Position numbers and translations under genes: made by a program. From assembly GCA_002403095.1 (NCBI GenBank), contig DHHC01000033.1, positions 1-44,974 on the forward strand: a stretch of DNA of 44,974 bases, written 5' to 3'. This document shows, piece after piece, positions 8,029-17,005 of the stretch (position 1 is the stretch's first letter; the number at the start of each line of letters is the position of its first letter). Below the pieces are notes generated by a model. The model was not told the origin of the DNA. It saw only the letters and a program-made list of their open reading frames with translations, and made no database searches. This DNA comes from Leptolinea sp. UBA4782 (GTDB lineage: Bacteria > Chloroflexota > Anaerolineae > Anaerolineales > Anaerolineaceae).

Positions 8029-8829
8029 ATGAAAACAACCGCTTACCGGAGGGACGACGAAGGCTGGATCCTGACCACTACCCTGGTGGTGCTGGCAGCC
8101 GCCGGGTTGATCGCCGCCGGCCCGACTTTATGTATTGCGCCGGTGCTGATCCTGGTCATGATCGGGATGGCATACTTTATGAACCAGTCGGCCCATGCTT
8201 CGCTGCTGCGCAGTGCCAAACAGGTCACCCCGCAAACCAACCCACCCCTGTATGCCCTGGTGAAGGATTGCCAGGACCGCCTCGACCCGGGCGCAGTGAA
8301 TGTTTTCGTAGTGCCCAGCCGCCAGTTGAATGCCTACACCTTCGGCTTCAGCCAGCCGCGTGCCGTTGTGCTGTACAGCTCGCTGCTGCAGGTGATGGAT
8401 GAAGACGAGCTCAAGTTCATCATCGGGCACGAGATGGGGCATGTGGCTCTCGGGCACACCTGGTGGAACACCCTGCTGGGGGGTATGGCCGGCGTACCGG
8501 TCGGCATGGGTGCCGCCGTACTGCTTTCCTTTGCCTTCCGCTGGTGGAACCGCGCCTGCGAATACTCCTCTGACCGGGCCGGACTGCTGGCATGCGGCAA
8601 CCCCGCCAAAGCCATCACTGCCCTGGTGAAACTGGTGGCGCGCGAAGCAGACACCCCCCAGGAAGTGGCCATGGTGCTGCAGGCGCTCGACCGGCAGGAC
8701 GACAGCCTGGGCAACGTACTGGCTGAGACGATGGCATCCCACCCCATGCTGATCAAGCGCATCAAGGCCATCAAGGAGTACAGCCGGAGCGCTGAATTCG
8801 GAAATTTACTCCAGCAGGTAAGGCGGTAA
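8029..8829 (+). CDS. M48 family membrane zinc metalloprotease (HtpX-like)
   Basis: A 266-residue membrane protease. Two hydrophobic segments lie at about residues 15-50. The zinc motif HEMGH is at 134-138, and the third ligand is probably E178 in EYSSDRAG. HtpX-type enzymes degrade misfolded membrane proteins with the active site facing the cytoplasm; the substrates of this one are unknown. It starts three bases after the pyrFE stop, so it is probably the last gene of the pyr transcript, although no functional link to pyrimidine synthesis is apparent. The ribosome site is weak, which suggests translational coupling. A strong terminator follows. Confidence 0.9.
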   Translation: MKTTAYRRDDEGWILTTTLVVLAAAGLIAAGPTLCIAPVLILVMIGMAYFMNQSAHASLLRSAKQVTPQTNPPLYALVKDCQDRLDPGAVNVFVVPSRQLNAYTFGFSQPRAVVLYSSLLQVMDEDELKFIIGHEMGHVALGHTWWNTLLGGMAGVPVGMGAAVLLSFAFRWWNRACEYSSDRAGLLACGNPAKAITALVKLVAREADTPQEVAMVLQALDRQDDSLGNVLAETMASHPMLIKRIKAIKEYSRSAEFGNLLQQVRR

Positions 8830-8846
8830 GGCTGGATTAAGAAGAC

Positions 8847-8879
8847 AAAAAAGATCCCCGGATAACCGGGGGTCTTTTT
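8847..8879. terminator. Bidirectional terminator between M48 protease and beta-helix gene 2
   Basis: A stem made of CCCCGG and CCGGGG around ATAA is flanked by A-runs on the left and CTTTTT on the right, so it should stop transcription in both directions. On the minus strand it follows a second hairpin (GGGCATAT and ATATGCCC, 8892-8913) just after the stop at 8928. Confidence 0.85.
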
Positions 8880-8927
8880 GTAAATTCACCAGGGCATATT
8901 CTCGCATATGCCCGGCGGCGTTTCAAG

Positions 8928-11900
8928 TTATTCATCAACAACAATGTTCGCCAGCATATTGCCGATAGAAGTTACATTGATAAGCGTATAGTGTGCCTCC
9001 TTGGGGGCATTCAGCAACAGGTACAAACCAGTATTGAAATTCCCGAGGAAATTGCTATTGGAGATGGTCACAAAAGGCGGTGTGCCTGAGACAACTTTTG
9101 CATCCACGGTCAGGCCGTTATCACCATCCCACCAGCCATTATAGAAACTATTCAGGGTATTGACGGTAACGTTTCCCGCTGATTTGATATAAACACCTGC
9201 ATATTTGTTTCCCTCCACCAGGCTGCTGCTCAGGTTTACCCCACTCAAGGTAGAGAACAGATAAATACCCATTGTTTCGTTTGAAGAAACACGTGCCCCG
9301 CTGACGGAAATCTGTCCGTTGCTCATCACATATAAACCCGTGGTCTTGTTGGCGTTGAAATTGTTCACCCCGCTGATGGTGACAGACCGCGGAGCCAGGG
9401 AAGTAAAGTTGGAGGCACTTACACCCTCATAGGTACGGTTCATGGATGCGCTAATGCTGCTCAAGACTATGCTCCCATCTGACACAATGAGCATACCTGT
9501 GTCGTTGTTATTAAAGGTGCTGCCTGTCACCGTTACCGGTTTTGCCAGCAAGCTGTTGATCCTGTTATTGATGTAAGCACCTTTCCCTGAATTATCGTTT
9601 GCCGTGACGCCAGATAGGGTGACTGCACCGGAAGCCCGGATCATTAAACCGGCAAAACCTGTAATTCCATGGCTGTTATTGAAAACGCTCTTGATGACCG
9701 TTACCGGAGCCAGGTAGGTATTATCGCACTTGGTATAGCTGGAACCACCGCAGGTATCCAGGTAGACGTTATAGTCCTGGTGGTTCCTGGAAATTACACC
9801 GCTCAAAATCACTGGACCATATGAGGCTGCATACAACCCGGACCCCAGCGGGTTAATAATGCTTACGTTCGATACTCTAACCCCGAACGGGGCAGCAGGA
9901 GAAACATGATTGTAGTTCTGCAAGATGACGATGTTTTGCAGCATCGTCTGGGAGTTGTTGAGGACTGAGCCGCCTGTCCAGGTGATGTTGCCATTGGCTC
10001 CTACTGCTATCCCGAAGCCATCATTATATCTGGCAGATACATTGTTCAGGGTGACGTTGTTAAACCTGGGCACGGTGGAATCAGCAGTAATATCGATCCC
10101 GTGCTGGTTGCCGTCGGCAACCACATTGGTCAACAGGATATACCCGGCGCCAGTGTACTTAATAATGGAAATTCCTTCACTTTTGTTTTCAATCGACTGG
10201 ACATTGGTCAGGGTGACTCCGCCGCGGGTGGTAATACTTAATCCATTGCTGCGCAGGTTATTCGCTATCCTGACATCCCGTAGCAATACAGGTTTAGCTG
10301 CAAGCTCGGCTGCCCTGTTGTTTATAATGGATACACCACCAGCGAAGTATGAAATGCTTTGCCCGTTTTCATTGGCCTCCCCCTTTAGCCAGGAAACAGC
10401 GCCGTTCGTATCAACAAGCACACCCCAGCTGCCGTTATGGTTGGCGGTGATATTGTTCAGGCTGACGTTGACACTGCGAGTATCGCCGGGGATCTGGTAA
10501 ATGTTCAAGCCGATGACATCGTTCCCCACAGCATGGATCATGCTGGCTTTGATGCTGCCGGCTCCGGCATATTTATTTACCTTGATCCCGTCCCAGAGAT
10601 TATCATCAGCGGTGATATTGGTCAGGGTCGCACTGCCCCGGGTGTAGATTTCAACTCCAACATTTTCCAGGTTATCATTGAACACCAAGTTGCTAATCGT
10701 CACGGTTTTTGGTGCAATCTCCAGGGCGGTGTCGTTTGCCAGGGAAGCCCCTCCTGCATCATAAATATCGATATCATTCTGTCCGTTTTCACTCGCCCCA
10801 CCTCCGATCCAACTGATCGCGCCATTCGTACCCACCACCACCCCCCATTCACCATTCTTGTTCGCAGTCACATTTTTCAGCACCACACTGCCCGTATTTG
10901 GCCCTGCCCAAATCTCGATCCCGCACTTGCCGTTATTTTCCGCCAATACATTGTTTAGTAGCACATTGCGGGTGGTAATAATACGCAGCCCGGCAAAATT
11001 ACTGGCATATGAGAACACATTGGTGAACAAGGTTCCATTAATAGTCACCGATCCCAGCCCGTAGGTGTTGTTGATGTCCAGACCGTAAGCCAGCGGGCTG
11101 GAGGGAATATTGATGCTGTCAATGATGATGTTCCCCTTTGACCTGACCACTCCGCCGCCGACTCCGTTGTATAACAGGTTAATATTTTTCAGCGTGACAC
11201 CCGGTGCTGCCAAGGCATAGGTGTTATCCAGTTGTAACCCGTAGTAATCCGGACTCGAGCTGAAAATATTAGTCAGGGTTATGGTGCCCTTAGCCTCCAC
11301 CCACAGGCTTGTTTCACGGTTATCATGGAAAACGCCGTTCAAGACAGAGACATTCAGTGCACCAGCCCCGCTGCCTTCGGTGGTGGTAGCGGCGATCATG
11401 ATTCCTTTGTCGTTCAGCGAGGCCGAAACATTCTTAAGGATGACATTGCTGCTGGTTGAAATAAAAGCGCCATGGTTTGAGTTGTTGGTCAGGACAACAT
11501 TTTCCAGGGTCACCGCACCTGTGGTGGCAGGGTCCACATACAGGCCGTACCCTAGGGTCGAGTCGCCTGTACGGTTGCCTGAAAAGACGCTGTTCTTGAT
11601 CACCACCGGTCCGGTAGACCGGATGTTGATTCCATTGCCTGTGTTGTAAGAAGCAGAAACTCCGCTGAGTGTCACAGGACCATTCGCCGTAATTTGCAAT
11701 CCAAAATTATCCTGGTTGCTGTTAAAACTGCTGCTGGTGATCTTTACACTGCCTGCTGTCGTGCAGTCTGGTCCGCTTAATGAGCATGTGTCAATAACAA
11801 CTCCAAAAATTCCTGCACCTCCGGAACTTACTCGTAGAATTTCGACCGGACCATTGTTTGTCAAGCGGAATCCTGATGAATTTGCATGTGGGGTGTAGAA

Positions 11901-12533
11901 ATCAACATCGATCATACGGAATAAACCGGTGTTATCTTCCAAATACATGGGGGGATCGGCGTTATAGTACCGGATCTCAAATCCCTGCAGCGTAAAACCA
12001 GTATTAAAATTCTTGACATCAAGGTACCCAACAAGGATGGGTTTGGGTCCAGCGGTTGTGGTATCCAAGACAATGCCTTTAAGGGTTGGATAATCTAATC
12101 CACTGATGGGAAGATTTTGGGTAACTGGAGGGGTATATCCTCCTTCGAGGTAAATGAACCCAAAGCCAGCATTCGCAACCCATGCATCCAAGGCATCCTG
12201 GATGGTTGCGTATCCCGTACACTTCCCGCCCAGGCAGGCGCCGTAAAACCAGGGATCCGGCTCACACAGGATCTGCAGGGCGGTCTGCGAAGCCATTGGC
12301 ACCCCTGAACCATCCTGCACCAAAACCGTGCCGCTTTCCGCCAGCGCCTGTACGGCATCCTGCACATTGCTTTCCGGCGGTAAAACCTCCTCCGTTTCCG
12401 GAGCTTCAACATCACCCGGCAATTCCGGTACATCACCTTCAGCCTGCACCACGCCCGGAGAAAGGGCAGCCGCTGCCAGCGAAAACATAGCCGCCAGGGC
12501 AAATAGAATAATGACCCGCTTGTGGAGATCCAT
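8928..12533 (-). CDS. Secreted right-handed parallel beta-helix protein (paralog 2)
   Basis: A 1,201-residue exported protein, paralogous to the one at 250-3738. The ATG has AGGAGG (12539-12544) five bases upstream. A signal peptide ends near VQA-EGD. An acidic linker and the shared cap follow (LVQDGSG, CEPDPWFYGACLGGKCT, FGFIYLEGG), then beta-helix coils rich in N.G and VTL.NV patterns to the end. Two-cysteine loops occur at DTCSLSGPDC and again at DTCGGSSYTKC, and could be disulphide-stapled turns outside the cell. No anchor or catalytic motif is visible. The shared cap and shared ribosome-site layout point to duplication, and the helix coils have since diverged. Function is unknown; surface adhesion or glycan contact is a guess. 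Confidence 0.85.
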   Translation of the reverse strand: MDLHKRVIILFALAAMFSLAAAALSPGVVQAEGDVPELPGDVEAPETEEVLPPESNVQDAVQALAESGTVLVQDGSGVPMASQTALQILCEPDPWFYGACLGGKCTGYATIQDALDAWVANAGFGFIYLEGGYTPPVTQNLPISGLDYPTLKGIVLDTTTAGPKPILVGYLDVKNFNTGFTLQGFEIRYYNADPPMYLEDNTGLFRMIDVDFYTPHANSSGFRLTNNGPVEILRVSSGGAGIFGVVIDTCSLSGPDCTTAGSVKITSSSFNSNQDNFGLQITANGPVTLSGVSASYNTGNGINIRSTGPVVIKNSVFSGNRTGDSTLGYGLYVDPATTGAVTLENVVLTNNSNHGAFISTSSNVILKNVSASLNDKGIMIAATTTEGSGAGALNVSVLNGVFHDNRETSLWVEAKGTITLTNIFSSSPDYYGLQLDNTYALAAPGVTLKNINLLYNGVGGGVVRSKGNIIIDSINIPSSPLAYGLDINNTYGLGSVTINGTLFTNVFSYASNFAGLRIITTRNVLLNNVLAENNGKCGIEIWAGPNTGSVVLKNVTANKNGEWGVVVGTNGAISWIGGGASENGQNDIDIYDAGGASLANDTALEIAPKTVTISNLVFNDNLENVGVEIYTRGSATLTNITADDNLWDGIKVNKYAGAGSIKASMIHAVGNDVIGLNIYQIPGDTRSVNVSLNNITANHNGSWGVLVDTNGAVSWLKGEANENGQSISYFAGGVSIINNRAAELAAKPVLLRDVRIANNLRSNGLSITTRGGVTLTNVQSIENKSEGISIIKYTGAGYILLTNVVADGNQHGIDITADSTVPRFNNVTLNNVSARYNDGFGIAVGANGNITWTGGSVLNNSQTMLQNIVILQNYNHVSPAAPFGVRVSNVSIINPLGSGLYAASYGPVILSGVISRNHQDYNVYLDTCGGSSYTKCDNTYLAPVTVIKSVFNNSHGITGFAGLMIRASGAVTLSGVTANDNSGKGAYINNRINSLLAKPVTVTGSTFNNNDTGMLIVSDGSIVLSSISASMNRTYEGVSASNFTSLAPRSVTISGVNNFNANKTTGLYVMSNGQISVSGARVSSNETMGIYLFSTLSGVNLSSSLVEGNKYAGVYIKSAGNVTVNTLNSFYNGWWDGDNGLTVDAKVVSGTPPFVTISNSNFLGNFNTGLYLLLNAPKEAHYTLINVTSIGNMLANIVVDE

Positions 12534-12644
12534 TGCAGCCTCCTGTTAAGTTATTCAACTGTGTGCTTCTGGTGGGGTTATGTTCCCCCTGCGGTGCGCA
12601 GGTTCTTCCCGGGCAGTGAGAGTGCCTTGATCAATGCCAATTAC

Positions 12645-12673
12645 AGCATACAACTTTAGAGGGGTAAAGTCAA
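12645..12673 (-). promoter_or_regulatory. Sigma70-type promoter for beta-helix gene 2
   Basis: On the minus strand TTGACT (12673-12668), an exact 17-base spacer and TATGCT (12650-12645) lie about 110 bases upstream of the start at 12533. The long leader resembles that of paralog 1. Confidence 0.6.
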
Positions 12674-12741
12674 GCCTGTGAAAAGGATTTACTAGTCTCT
12701 ACCTTACAACCTGCTTGCATTAATGCCCTGCGGGGAGTAGA

Positions 12742-13500
12742 ATGACCGGCATGTCTCAATACACCCCCTACATCCCTAAAAGTGTGCTGGTCATCACTGC
12801 TCACCCTGATGATATCGAATTCACCTGCGCCGGTACAGTCGCCCGCTGGGTACGCCAGGGCACCCGCGCCGGGTATGTCATTTGCACCAGCGGCGAGGTC
12901 GGCATCGCCGACCTCAGCCTGACAAAACAGCAGGCCGCTGAAATCCGCGAAGCTGAGGCTCGCAACGCGGCTGCCATTGCCGGCGTGCAAGATGTAGCCT
13001 TTTTACGCGAACCTGACGGCTTGCTGACCGCCACCCTGGAGCTGCGCAAGAAACTGGTGCGCGAGATCCGCCGCTTCAAGCCCGAGGTGGTTATGTGCGG
13101 CGACCCGACGGTGGTGTGGTCCGGCGAGAGCTACATCAACCATCCCGACCACCGCGCTGCCGCCCTGGCAGCAGTCGATGCCGCTTTCCCGGCTGCCGGC
13201 CAGCCCCACTTGTTCGAAGAACTGCGCCAGGAAGGCCTGGAAGCCCACAAGCCCCGCAAAGTTTTCATCTACGGCAGGGGGCAAAGCGATACGTATATTG
13301 ACATCACGGAAACGATCGAGACCAAGATCCAGGCCTTGCGCGCCCATAAGAGCCAGATGGGCGATTGGGACCCGGCTGAACGTATTAAAGCCTGGGCTGC
13401 AGAACGGGCAGCCGGCAAGGAAATGCTGTATGCTGAAACCTTCCAGGTGGTCACCCTCGAATCGGACGAGACCTGGAAGAAGCTGCAACCCGAAGAGTGA
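12742..13500 (+). CDS. PIG-L (LmbE) family deacetylase
   Basis: A 252-residue zinc-dependent N-acetyl-sugar deacetylase family member, predicted cytoplasmic. The metal motif AHPDD (H21, D23, D24) lies near the N-terminus, and the third ligand is H134 in INHPDHRAAA. Family members deacetylate GlcNAc-linked substrates such as bacillithiol, mycothiol or GPI precursors; the substrate here cannot be told. ATG 12742 is used because GGGGAG lies four bases upstream; ATG 12751 is the alternative. It converges tail-to-tail on the LRR gene, whose stop begins at the next base, and no terminator separates them. Confidence 0.9.
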   Translation: MTGMSQYTPYIPKSVLVITAHPDDIEFTCAGTVARWVRQGTRAGYVICTSGEVGIADLSLTKQQAAEIREAEARNAAAIAGVQDVAFLREPDGLLTATLELRKKLVREIRRFKPEVVMCGDPTVVWSGESYINHPDHRAAALAAVDAAFPAAGQPHLFEELRQEGLEAHKPRKVFIYGRGQSDTYIDITETIETKIQALRAHKSQMGDWDPAERIKAWAAERAAGKEMLYAETFQVVTLESDETWKKLQPEE

Positions 13501-14010
13501 TCACTTGTGAATCTGCACGTTCTTGAATTTCAGGCGCGGGATCTCCCCGCTTTTCACGTTCACACACCCCTGCAGGTCGAGGTATTTCAGGTAATTCAGT
13601 TTTACCAGCGGTTTTAAGCCGATATAAGTGATCCGGTTGCAATAGCTCAGGTTCAGCCATTCCAGGTACCGGAGAGCGGCCAGCTGCGGCAGCCCTGCAT
13701 CGGTCAGGTCGCACGAACTCAGGTTGAGTGCGGTCAGCCCGGGCACTTGCTGCAACAGCCCCAGCCCGCGGTCGCTGATCTTGCGGTTCTCCGATAGGTT
13801 GAGCATTTTCAATTGGGGATGCCCGTCGATTTCAGCCAGCAGCCGCCCCAGGATCTGATCATCAATGTTCTGGATGCGTATCCCGGCTTCCTGCCCTTTA
13901 GAGAAAGAATAGATCCCCGGCGCCGGGTCAAGCACCTGCCACTCCTCCCCCGGGTTGCGCACAAACACCTGGCAGTCAAAACTGAGGGCTAATTTTTTAG
14001 GGGTATCCAT
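13501..14010 (-). CDS. Leucine-rich repeat protein
   Basis: A 169-residue protein, predicted cytoplasmic because no signal peptide or membrane segment is visible. From about residue 50 it carries four to five LRRs of the ribonuclease-inhibitor/AMN1 kind: LKMLNLSENRKISDRGL, LTALNLSSCDLTDAGL, LEWLNLSYCNRITYIGL, LKYLDLQGC. The N-terminal 50 residues are unrecognised. The repeats suggest a protein-binding scaffold. AAGGA lies about seven bases before the ATG. It starts 12 bases after the membrane PH-like gene and is probably co-transcribed with it. Confidence 0.8.
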   Translation of the reverse strand: MDTPKKLALSFDCQVFVRNPGEEWQVLDPAPGIYSFSKGQEAGIRIQNIDDQILGRLLAEIDGHPQLKMLNLSENRKISDRGLGLLQQVPGLTALNLSSCDLTDAGLPQLAALRYLEWLNLSYCNRITYIGLKPLVKLNYLKYLDLQGCVNVKSGEIPRLKFKNVQIHK

Positions 14011-14022
14011 GAAGTATCCTTT

Positions 14023-14943
14023 TCACAAGATGATGACCACTGCCAGGATCAGCAGGACAAGCACCAGCAAACCAGCGCCCAACAGCATATAAGCGATCGC
14101 TGTATAGTTAGGCTTACGATAGAAGTAAAACGCTCCAATCGCATCAGCTGCATAGGTAAGCGCCCCCAGGATGGGCAGCAGGAGCAGCCTGACCGGGTTG
14201 ACTGGTTCGTTCGGCAGCCCCAGGGCAGAAAAACCAATGCTGACGGCGCTGCGGTTAGGGATGGCAATGGACACCACCAGGAACAGGATCACCGTTAACA
14301 CCAGCCCGCCCAACATCAGGAAGCGCATGACCCGGTCTGACCAGACCTGGCGCGCTAACACCGCCGGCACAATGGACCCTTGCGGGATAGGATTCAGGCT
14401 GCCCAGTTCTGCAACCTGCTGGTAAGCCTTCAGGAAGCCTTTCACATCATCCGGGGAAATGGCAAAGGCCTTACTGGCAGTTGCCACCACCAGCATGTTT
14501 TCACGTTCGGCAGCCAGGAACTCAACCGGACCCAGGTCCGGGACATCATGCTTACCCAAGATCGCCCCGGTGACGCTGAATGACGGCAGCGGCAGGTTGA
14601 TTCCCAGCTCAGCTGCAGGGCGGATCCATTCCACCAGGTGAAGGGGGATATCCTCGCTGCGCAGCCCCCAGCGCAGTCGCAGCCCATCCCTTTCCAGCAG
14701 GTAGCCGGCCCGAAAGAGGGCAAAACCGCGGTAGAGCACCAGCGGCAGCGGCAACAGGCAGACAATTCCGATCACCAGGTAAAGCAGGAAATAAGCACCA
14801 GCCTGTTCTCCAAGCGCAAAGTATAGCCCGCCGGCAGCCCCGGCGATTAGCAGCAGTGCCACCCCCAGGTGCAGGAAGACACCCCGCCGCCGTGGTGGAC
14901 GGAAAAGGATCGGATTTTCGCTGCTCAGTCTTAAAGTGTCCAT
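14023..14943 (-). CDS. Membrane protein with a PH-like domain
   Basis: A 306-residue protein of unknown function. Two hydrophobic segments near the N-terminus are followed by a cytosolic-looking region of about 120 residues. This has the beta-rich pattern seen in bacterial PH-like proteins (YLLERDGLRLRWGLRSEDIPLHLVEWI...). Three more membrane segments lie at the C-terminus. ATG 14943 is used; GTG 14958 adds five residues, and neither has a clear ribosome site. It heads a two-gene unit with the LRR protein. The domain assignment rests on pattern only. Confidence 0.65.
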   Translation of the reverse strand: MDTLRLSSENPILFRPPRRRGVFLHLGVALLLIAGAAGGLYFALGEQAGAYFLLYLVIGIVCLLPLPLVLYRGFALFRAGYLLERDGLRLRWGLRSEDIPLHLVEWIRPAAELGINLPLPSFSVTGAILGKHDVPDLGPVEFLAAERENMLVVATASKAFAISPDDVKGFLKAYQQVAELGSLNPIPQGSIVPAVLARQVWSDRVMRFLMLGGLVLTVILFLVVSIAIPNRSAVSIGFSALGLPNEPVNPVRLLLLPILGALTYAADAIGAFYFYRKPNYTAIAYMLLGAGLLVLVLLILAVVIIL

Positions 14944-14995
14944 TCCAGGTTTAATCACTTACGGGGGTTGTATGAACGGCTGCTGGAACTGTGGA

Positions 14996-16189
14996 TCAGG
15001 CTTGCGAAATGACAGAGGCAAGCTCAAAACACACTTGTTCCACCTGCTCTTCACTCATCACGCCAGAAAATGGCAGCGCAAACCCGCGCCGTCCGAGGTC
15101 TTCTGTCACCGGGAAGTCGCCCGGTTGGTAACCAAATTGCTCTACCATGTACGGCTGTAAATGGATGGGGCTGAAATACGGCCGAACCGGGATGCCCCGT
15201 TCTGCCAGCCTGGCAGCGACCAGGCTGCGCTCCAGGTGCCTGTCCAGCCGCGCCACGTACACAAACCAGCTCGGCCGGGTGGTGGATGGCACGATCTGGG
15301 GCGCCGTTACACCCTCAACCTTGTCGAGGTGCTTCGCATACCAGTCCGCCACCTGTTGGCGTTTTTGCAGCAGCTCTTCCAGGCGGTTCATCTGCACTGT
15401 CCCCAGTGCTGCGCTCATCTCGTCCAGGCGGTAGTTGTACCCCAGGTAGGTATGCTCCAGCCAGGTGTCACCTGGCGCCCGGCCCTGGTTGCGCATGGCG
15501 AGTATCATGTGAGCCATTTTTTCATCAGCAGTGACCACCAGCCCGCCTTCACCGGTGGTGATCTGCTTGTTGGGGTAAAAAGCAAAGACCGCACAATCCC
15601 CCAGGGTACCGGCTTTCCTGCCCTTGTATTCCGCTCCCAGCGCTTCGCATGAATCCTCGATCAGGTGCAGCCCAAACCGGCTGGCAACCTGATGTAAAGC
15701 GTCAAAATCAGCTGGCTGCCCAAAAACATCCACACCCAGCAGCGCTTTCAGCCTGGCGCCATCGTCCCAGCCCCTGCGCGGCAGCCAGCGCCTGGCGTCG
15801 CTCCCGCCGGCAGAAAGGTCAGCTGCAGCCTGTGCTGCCAGCTGCGGGTCGATATTGCCGGTTAGCGGGTCAACATCCACAAAGACGGGCACCGCCTTCT
15901 CGAACAGCATCACGTTGGCCGAAGCCACAAAGGAGAACGGGGTGGTCAACACCAGGTCGCCCATCCCGATCCCGGCAGCCCGCACGCACAAGTGTAAACC
16001 GGAAGTACCGGAATTAACCCCAATGGCATACGGCAGGCCGGTATACTGGCGGAAGGCTTCTTCGAACTGGTGGATGTAAGGTCCCATGCTGAGGGCGGTG
16101 CCTTGCAGTACCTGCAGCACCGCTTCGCGTTCGGCGTCTGTCAGGTCGGGGCTGGACATGGGAATGGCAGGGTGTTGTTGGTAATCCAT
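14996..16189 (-). CDS. DegT/DnrJ/EryC1/StrS family PLP aminotransferase
   Basis: A 397-residue enzyme of the sugar aminotransferase family, which uses PLP to convert nucleotide-linked keto-sugars to amino-sugars for surface glycans or antibiotics. The PLP lysine is K208 in FYPNKQITTGEGG. The motifs GVNSGTSGLHLC and EDSCEALGAEYKGRKAGTLGD are also typical. The start at 16189 is chosen over the longer frame to 16255 because the longer N-terminus runs through a terminator hairpin. There is no ribosome site, but TAGAAT lies seven bases upstream, so the message may be leaderless. No other sugar-biosynthesis gene is adjacent, so the substrate is open. Confidence 0.92.
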   Translation of the reverse strand: MDYQQHPAIPMSSPDLTDAEREAVLQVLQGTALSMGPYIHQFEEAFRQYTGLPYAIGVNSGTSGLHLCVRAAGIGMGDLVLTTPFSFVASANVMLFEKAVPVFVDVDPLTGNIDPQLAAQAAADLSAGGSDARRWLPRRGWDDGARLKALLGVDVFGQPADFDALHQVASRFGLHLIEDSCEALGAEYKGRKAGTLGDCAVFAFYPNKQITTGEGGLVVTADEKMAHMILAMRNQGRAPGDTWLEHTYLGYNYRLDEMSAALGTVQMNRLEELLQKRQQVADWYAKHLDKVEGVTAPQIVPSTTRPSWFVYVARLDRHLERSLVAARLAERGIPVRPYFSPIHLQPYMVEQFGYQPGDFPVTEDLGRRGFALPFSGVMSEEQVEQVCFELASVISQA

Positions 16190-16196
16190 GCGCTTG

Positions 16197-16202
16197 ATTC
16201 TA
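16197..16202 (-). promoter_or_regulatory. -10 hexamer of a probable leaderless transcript
   Basis: TAGAAT on the minus strand ends seven bases before ATG 16189. Transcription would start at or next to the A of the ATG. There is no recognisable -35 and no Shine-Dalgarno sequence. Confidence 0.45.
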
Positions 16203-16206
16203 CCAT

Positions 16207-16238
16207 CAAACAAACAGCCTGCTTTCACAGGCAGGCTG
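16207..16238 (-). terminator. Terminator after the methyltransferase gene
   Basis: On the minus strand CAGCCTGC, an eight-base loop and GCAGGCTG (16238-16215) are followed by TTTGTTTG. It separates the methyltransferase from the aminotransferase and supports a separate promoter for the latter. Confidence 0.7.
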
Positions 16239-16259
16239 GTCAAGGCGTACAGCAAGGGA

Positions 16260-16946
16260 TCAGGCTTCGGGGTGGGACTGATGCCTGGCGACGATCATGC
16301 TGACCGGTACACCCTTCAGGCTGTCCTGCTCATGCCTGGAGACCGCGAATCCTGCTTCTTCCAGCAGCGGTACCACCGGTATCGGGCGGCAATCCACGAC
16401 GCGTGGGAAGGTGTGGTGTGCCCACAGGTACAGGCGCTGGCTCATGGTCAGGGGGTTGGTTTCCACCAGGGACACCAGGCCCAGCCTGCCATCCGGCTTC
16501 AACACGCGCCTGCACTCTGCCAGTACGCGCGGGATCGCTTGGGCCCGAAAAAGCTCCAGTGTGAAGCTCATGAAAACAGCATCAAAGAATGAAGGCTCAA
16601 AGGGAAGCTTGGTGGCGTTGCCCTGCTCAAGCACCACCTGTTCCGTTAACCCGGCTGCATTCAGTCGGTTCTGGGTGACCCGCAGCATTCCCTTTGAAAG
16701 GTCAATGCCATACACCCTGCCGTTTTCCCCCACGGCACGTGCCATGGAAACCAGTGAATGCCCGGTACCGAACCCGATCTCCAGGACCGTCTCATTGCGG
16801 GCTGGCGCCAGCAATGCCAGGCCGGCCCGGGTGAATCGTTTCTCACCCGGTGCAGAGATGTTGTCGTAAAACCGGCTTAGAAAATCGTAGCTGGGACTAC
16901 TATCGGGAGGCTCGCTTTGTTCAGGCGAAGATTCTTCTGATTCCAT
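16260..16946 (-). CDS. Class I SAM-dependent methyltransferase
   Basis: A 228-residue cytoplasmic methyltransferase. Motif I is VLEIGFGTGHS; the acidic residue that binds the ribose is in VYGIDLS; post-motifs QGNATKLPF and FDAVFMSFTLELF resemble the UbiE/Methyltransf_11 group. The substrate is unknown. A longer frame starts at ATG 16961, but that ATG lies only two bases past a good -10 (TATACT), so it would be missing from the transcript. ATG 16946 is therefore preferred. The first 20 residues are Ser/Glu-rich and probably disordered. Confidence 0.85.
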   Translation of the reverse strand: MESEESSPEQSEPPDSSPSYDFLSRFYDNISAPGEKRFTRAGLALLAPARNETVLEIGFGTGHSLVSMARAVGENGRVYGIDLSKGMLRVTQNRLNAAGLTEQVVLEQGNATKLPFEPSFFDAVFMSFTLELFRAQAIPRVLAECRRVLKPDGRLGLVSLVETNPLTMSQRLYLWAHHTFPRVVDCRPIPVVPLLEEAGFAVSRHEQDSLKGVPVSMIVARHQSHPEA

Positions 16947-16963
16947 GATAACGGCGTACATAA

Positions 16964-16992
16964 AGTATACACTATTCTGCCCGGTTGCTCAA
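16964..16992 (-). promoter_or_regulatory. Promoter of the methyltransferase gene, with an overlapping palindrome
   Basis: On the minus strand TTGAGC (16992-16987), 17 bases, then TATACT (16969-16964). The -35 lies inside a perfect inverted repeat, CCGGTTG-CT-CAACCGG (16981-16996). That repeat could be a repressor site, or a weak hairpin at the end of the M20 transcript, though it has no T-tract. Confidence 0.6.
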
Positions 16993-17005
16993 CCGGTATC
17001 CGCCG

